Source of the DNA: Flavobacteriales bacterium
GTDB taxonomy: Bacteria > Bacteroidota > Bacteroidia > NS11-12g > UBA955
Assembly: GCA_947464515.1 (NCBI GenBank)
Contig: CANHXF010000041.1
Location: 1 to 9,990, forward strand
Reading direction: 5' to 3'
DNA length: 9,990 nucleotides
Shown: piece after piece, positions 6,806 to 9,990 of the stretch
How positions within the stretch are numbered: position 1 is the stretch's first letter
How the letters are laid out: the number at the start of each line of letters is the position of its first letter
Notes under the pieces: generated by a model
The model's input: the letters and a program-made list of their open reading frames with translations, nothing else
The model's database searches: none
Told to the model about the DNA's origin: nothing
Program-made: the position numbers and the translations under genes

Positions 6806-7454
6806 ATAGCAAATTATTTATATCGTCTTGTATTCTTTTTACTCTCTGCAACTTCTGCGTATAGTTCTTTCCCGATGTTTCCAAAATCGAACGAATATGT
6901 CTCGCCTTGTCGATGATCACAACCTTATCGTCGTGAATAAAATCCTGACCTCTCTGCTCCGAAGCCAACAACAAATCATTCATCACCCAATCATAAATCT
7001 CACGCTTACTTCCAGTGGCAAATGTTCTCTTGTATAAGTCTGCACGATACGCATCGGCATATTTGGCCAGAACTGGAACCGAATCATGTTCGGGATCTAT
7101 GGTAACCGTTAAAAAACGCACATTTGGAAATGGCCTAAATTCTTCCGCCATCACTTGAACCTGTTTATTCATAGCCGGACAAACTTCAGCACAAGAGGCA
7201 AAAAAGATATTCGCAACGATAATACAAGAATCAAAATCATCCAAACTGATAGGCTGGCCATGTTGATTGATCAATTGAATGTCGCTCACCGTGTGATACT
7301 CTTTGGTACCATCCGCCGCAACAACGGTTTCACCCAAATAAGGCAATTCCTGATGAACCCACTTTGCGCGGGCCAACATCAAGATACCTAGGATGGGTAA
7401 AATGACAATGGCCGCGATTGCGGCCATTTTAAATTTGTTGCCAATATTGCTCAT
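6774..7454 (-). CDS. SCO family protein, copper chaperone for cytochrome c oxidase
   Basis: A 226-residue protein with an N-terminal membrane anchor (about 9-28) and a periplasmic thioredoxin-like domain. The copper site is complete: CxxxC in FFASCAEVCP (C88, C92) and the distal histidine H174 in FIHDDKVVIID. VTIDPEHDSVPVLAKYA is the typical SCO stretch after the third strand. SCO proteins deliver copper to, or reduce, the CuA site of subunit II, which fits the neighbouring oxidase genes. C77, just before the CxxxC strand, is an additional cysteine. The C-terminal tail (200-226) is charged and probably helical. It starts three bases after the COX4 stop. M10 is a possible alternative start but would remove the polar residues before the anchor. 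Confidence 0.93.
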   Translation of the reverse strand: MSNIGNKFKMAAIAAIVILPILGILMLARAKWVHQELPYLGETVVAADGTKEYHTVSDIQLINQHGQPISLDDFDSCIIVANIFFASCAEVCPAMNKQVQVMAEEFRPFPNVRFLTVTIDPEHDSVPVLAKYADAYRADLYKRTFATGSKREIYDWVMNDLLLASEQRGQDFIHDDKVVIIDKARHIRSILETSGKNYTQKLQRVKRIQDDINNLLYEYRKNDLDK

Positions 7455-7457
7455 GGA

Positions 7458-7802
7458 TTACATCGACTTCATCACTTCCAATGCAGAACCCTCGTACAGA
7501 AGTCCGATGATTAATCCGCAAATGAAAATGGTGGGAACCAAAATAATTAGGGCCAAAGTCATTTTCTCATGCTTCAAGTGCATAAAAGCACCCACAATGA
7601 AATACGCTTTAACCAATCCAAAAAAGATGAATATAAAATTTCTGAAGCCACTTGCTGGCATCACGAAATATATCATAAAATCAAAAAGTGTAATCCCTAA
7701 CAACAACCAAAATGTTTTCCAAAGTTCCTTAGTACCATGACTCTCGGTATGAGGAATGTAATTGATCGCGTCGTACTCTCCAGGTTTATTATAGAATTCC
7801 AT
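7458..7802 (-). CDS. Cytochrome c oxidase subunit IV family protein (prokaryotic COX4)
   Basis: A 114-residue protein with three membrane segments (about 29-48, 55-74, 82-104). The hallmark of the small prokaryotic subunit IV is present: FGLVKAYFIVGAFMHLKHEK across the second segment and the following loop. The N-terminal cytoplasmic tail is longer than the minimal family member (about 28 residues, with several His). The subunit is non-catalytic and thought to stabilise the complex. The gene lies 18 bases after the second COX3 gene and three bases before SCO. Confidence 0.9.
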   Translation of the reverse strand: MEFYNKPGEYDAINYIPHTESHGTKELWKTFWLLLGITLFDFMIYFVMPASGFRNFIFIFFGLVKAYFIVGAFMHLKHEKMTLALIILVPTIFICGLIIGLLYEGSALEVMKSM

Positions 7803-7820
7803 ACTGATACTGTTTTAAAG

Positions 7821-8591
7821 TTAGATAAGATAGAAGAAGGTAAATACAAAGACCCAAACAAGATCCACGAAGTGCCAATACAAACCGGCCTTCTCAATCA
7901 TTTCGTAATGACCACGACGCTCAAATACGCCGCGAACTGTCATAATGTAAACAACCACATTGATTACCACACCACTAAATACGTGGAAACCGTGGAAACC
8001 CGTTACAATAAAGAACAACGCCGCAAATGGTACAGGTCCAAAGGTTCTGTCGCCCACTTCCCATTCGAAATGACTACCAAAACTAACCTTGTGCAAGTGA
8101 TCATAGCCCTGTTTAGTAATACCAAAAGTATTGCCATCCAAACGAGCTCCCTCGTGAATGAAAGTGTACCACTCCCAAGCCTGACAGCTTAAGAATGCCA
8201 ATCCACCCAAAATGGTATAAATCATAAATTTCTCAACCTCTTTCTTGCTGTTACGGTGACCCGCTTCAACCGCCAATACCATGGTTACAGAACTTAAAAT
8301 CAAGATGAATGTCATCACACTCACAAACAACAATGGCAAGTGAAAACCATGCATTCCTGGGAAGTGATTAAAAATTGATGCCGGATCAGGCCATTTGGTT
8401 GTAATAGGAGTCACTACGTTCGAAAAACGCTGTGTACCATATTGTACCAATAATGATGAAAATGTGAATGCATCCGATAAAAGGAAGATCCACATCATCA
8501 ATTTTCCATAACTCACATTGAAAGGAGAACGACCTCCTGCCCAAGTGGGTTGGTTTTCAAACGATGCTTCTGTTGTTGTATGATTTGCCAT
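7821..8591 (-). CDS. Cytochrome c oxidase subunit III (second COX3 of the operon)
   Basis: A 256-residue membrane protein with five predicted segments (about 30-50, 83-108, 122-145, 185-216, 237-256). Family motifs are GKLMMWIFLLSDAFTF, QAWEWYTFI, FIVTGFHGFHVFSGV and the C-terminal YWHFVDLVWVFVF with the usual His-Phe-Val-Asp. Subunit III supports proton uptake and stability of the catalytic subunit I and binds no redox cofactor. A soluble insertion at about 146-184, ending GDRTFGPVPF, separates the third and fourth segments. The gene starts nine bases after the end of the first COX3. This copy is the one with the canonical HFVD ending. Confidence 0.94.
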   Translation of the reverse strand: MANHTTTEASFENQPTWAGGRSPFNVSYGKLMMWIFLLSDAFTFSSLLVQYGTQRFSNVVTPITTKWPDPASIFNHFPGMHGFHLPLLFVSVMTFILILSSVTMVLAVEAGHRNSKKEVEKFMIYTILGGLAFLSCQAWEWYTFIHEGARLDGNTFGITKQGYDHLHKVSFGSHFEWEVGDRTFGPVPFAALFFIVTGFHGFHVFSGVVINVVVYIMTVRGVFERRGHYEMIEKAGLYWHFVDLVWVFVFTFFYLI

Positions 8592-8600
8592 TGGGAAAAA

Positions 8601-9203
8601 TTACCTTGCGAAATAAAGAAATAAATACAATATAAACCACAGAAATCCCACAAAATGCCAATAAGTACTCGTAATTGACATAAAGGTGATTTGTTTTTTG
8701 TGAATTTCTAATTTGAATGATTTAAAAAGGGCAACGAATAACAGGATTACTCCAGCCAAAATATGAACGAAATGCAACACCGTAATCACCCAAACATAAC
8801 TCGCTGAAATGTCCTCCGGTCTACGATTTACAAATGTTAAGTCCATGTTAACCAACTGCTTCCAACCCAAGTATTGCGATAAAGTAAATAATGCCGAAAG
8901 GACTAAAGTAGCCACAATCAGCCATTTGTTCTTACTCAACTCATCATGTTTTGCAGCGTTCGTAGCCATCTGAATCGTTACCGAACAAGCCACTGCAATA
9001 ATCAAAGAATAAAAAAAGTAAATGGGCAAATCAAACGATGTCCACATCTTTTTTGCCTCCCCATCGGGCATGTGAACCACAAAAGCACTCACAAATGCAG
9101 CAAATAACATCGCACTAGCCAACATAAACAACCACAAAGTGAACTTCGCGGGCGGAATCAAAGGGGTTGGATCTTTGATTTTCTTATTGATGCTCTTATC
9201 CAT
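8601..9203 (-). CDS. Cytochrome c oxidase subunit III-like protein (first COX3 of the operon, divergent copy)
   Basis: A 200-residue protein with five predicted membrane segments (about 21-43, 59-81, 93-114, 135-160, 178-198). The COX3 pattern is seen in QYLGWKQL, VLHFVHILAGVILL and the C-terminal YWHFVGFLWFILYLFLYF. The last motif has Gly where the neighbouring copy and most COX3 proteins have Asp (HFVG instead of HFVD). The protein is also shorter, without the long loop of the second copy. Two adjacent COX3 genes are usual in this type of Bacteroidota operon. Whether both enter one complex is not known to me. It starts one base after the cyoE stop codon, so coupled translation is likely. 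Confidence 0.9.
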   Translation of the reverse strand: MDKSINKKIKDPTPLIPPAKFTLWLFMLASAMLFAAFVSAFVVHMPDGEAKKMWTSFDLPIYFFYSLIIAVACSVTIQMATNAAKHDELSKNKWLIVATLVLSALFTLSQYLGWKQLVNMDLTFVNRRPEDISASYVWVITVLHFVHILAGVILLFVALFKSFKLEIHKKQITFMSITSTYWHFVGFLWFILYLFLYFAR

Positions 9204-9204
9204 A

Positions 9205-9990
9205 TTAAAAAATGATATATCCTAAAAAAACTAAAGGGGTGTAAACCAATGTCGCGTACAACAATTTTCTCGCATCCGGTATCTCCAAACTTCGAAATAA
9301 TGCAACTGATTTCATCAGCAACCAAATCGACATAGGAAGAATCAAAATCAACGATTTGGGACCCGCCATGCCATAATAAATGGGTGTCATACTGATGATA
9401 ATCAACAACACCGTATACGTCAATATCTGATAACCACTCTTTTTATCCCGTCCACCAGACGATGGCAACAACCAATATCCCGCCTTCTGATAATCGTCGT
9501 GTAGCAACCACGCAATCGACCAAAAATGAGGAAATTGCCAAAAAAACTGCACCAAAAACAACATCATGCCAGGCTCATCGATTCTACCCACAACCGCCGT
9601 ATACCCAATCAAAGGTGGCAGTGCGCCGGGTATTGCGCCAATCATAACCGACATATTGGTGGTCTGTTTCATGGGCGTATACACAAAGACATAAATTGCC
9701 AATGACAAGCCCGATAGAAATACAGCCACAAAGGGTGTTGTGAACGACAAGATAAGAATACCCAGAATTCCAGTGATCCAACAAAAGGTAATTGCCTGAG
9801 ACAGTGAAATTCGTTCTTCTACGATGGGTCTCTGCGCAGTACGCGTCATCTTGCCATCATTTTCCTTTTCGATGATCTGATTGAGACCGTTTGATGCAAA
9901 AACCACCAACATCCCACCAATCAAAACACCCGAAAACGTCACCCAATCAAACAAACTCTTCCAATCACCATCTGCATTCAACTTACAACC
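9205..9990 (-). CDS. cyoE: Protohaem IX farnesyltransferase (haem O synthase), 5' end cut by window edge
   Basis: A UbiA-family prenyltransferase (also called CtaB) that adds a farnesyl group to haem B, giving the haem O precursor for the oxidase. The frame is open to the right edge (the first codons read G-C-K-L-N-A-D), so the true start lies outside; I estimate about 40 residues missing. The first prenyl-diphosphate site is NQIIEKENDGKMTRTAQRP (around 9826-9882), with Glu in place of the first Asp of the NxxxDxxxD pattern. Also present are TNMSVMIGAIPGALPPLIGYTA, WQFPHFWSIAWLLHDDYQKAG (from about 9540 leftward) and the LLPSS stretch. About seven membrane segments are visible. The leading position in the operon ties haem supply to the subunits that follow. 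Confidence 0.95.
   Translation of the reverse strand, partial: GCKLNADGDWKSLFDWVTFSGVLIGGMLVVFASNGLNQIIEKENDGKMTRTAQRPIVEERISLSQAITFCWITGILGILILSFTTPFVAVFLSGLSLAIYVFVYTPMKQTTNMSVMIGAIPGALPPLIGYTAVVGRIDEPGMMLFLVQFFWQFPHFWSIAWLLHDDYQKAGYWLLPSSGGRDKKSGYQILTYTVLLIIISMTPIYYGMAGPKSLILILPMSIWLLMKSVALFRSLEIPDARKLLYATLVYTPLVFLGYIIF

Noticed and set aside
7737..8192. 151-codon plus-strand open frame
   Set aside because: Antisense to the COX4 start and second COX3 gene, both clearly recognised.

Overview
The window looks like an ordinary chromosomal segment of a member of the Bacteroidota. The evidence is the protein families (a two-COX3 oxidase operon with SCO, DUF420 and DUF983 genes, and a TonB_C-type periplasmic protein), promoter elements of the TTG/TAnnTTTG type instead of -35/-10 boxes, and AT-rich leaders without clear Shine-Dalgarno sequences. 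I cannot place it below phylum. Base composition and gene density look even, and I see no RNA genes, insertion sequences, prophage genes or CRISPR repeats.

Left part (1-3341, minus strand): gcvP, the glycine decarboxylase P-protein, runs off the left edge and lacks roughly its last 110 residues. Upstream of it on the same strand is radC, a JAB/JAMM-domain protein. A short intergenic region of about 80 bases (3342-3421) separates radC from the divergently transcribed recA. It carries a good Bacteroidota-type promoter for recA with a perfect 12-bp palindrome between its two elements. recA (3422-4444, plus strand) ends at a strikingly GC-rich perfect hairpin terminator.

Middle (4445-5631): after a gene-free stretch of about 260 bases comes a plus-strand gene for a membrane-anchored or exported protein with two TonB_C-like domains in tandem. 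Its stop codon overlaps the stop codon of the convergent operon to its right.

Right part (5628-9990, minus strand): a compact eight-gene operon for a haem-copper cytochrome c oxidase, transcribed right to left. The order is haem O synthase (cyoE/ctaB, cut by the right edge), two COX3 subunits, COX4, the copper chaperone SCO, a DUF420 membrane protein, a small exported CPMC-motif protein, and a DUF983 zinc-ribbon membrane protein. Gaps are 1-18 bases, or the genes overlap, so co-transcription and translational coupling are likely. The first genes supply the haem precursor and small oxidase subunits; the later ones look like metal-centre assembly or accessory factors. Subunits I and II are not in the window and probably lie beyond position 9990.

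I found no clearly new system. The items most worth checking are the CPMC protein and DUF983 at the operon end, the tandem TonB_C-like protein, and the palindrome in the recA promoter.
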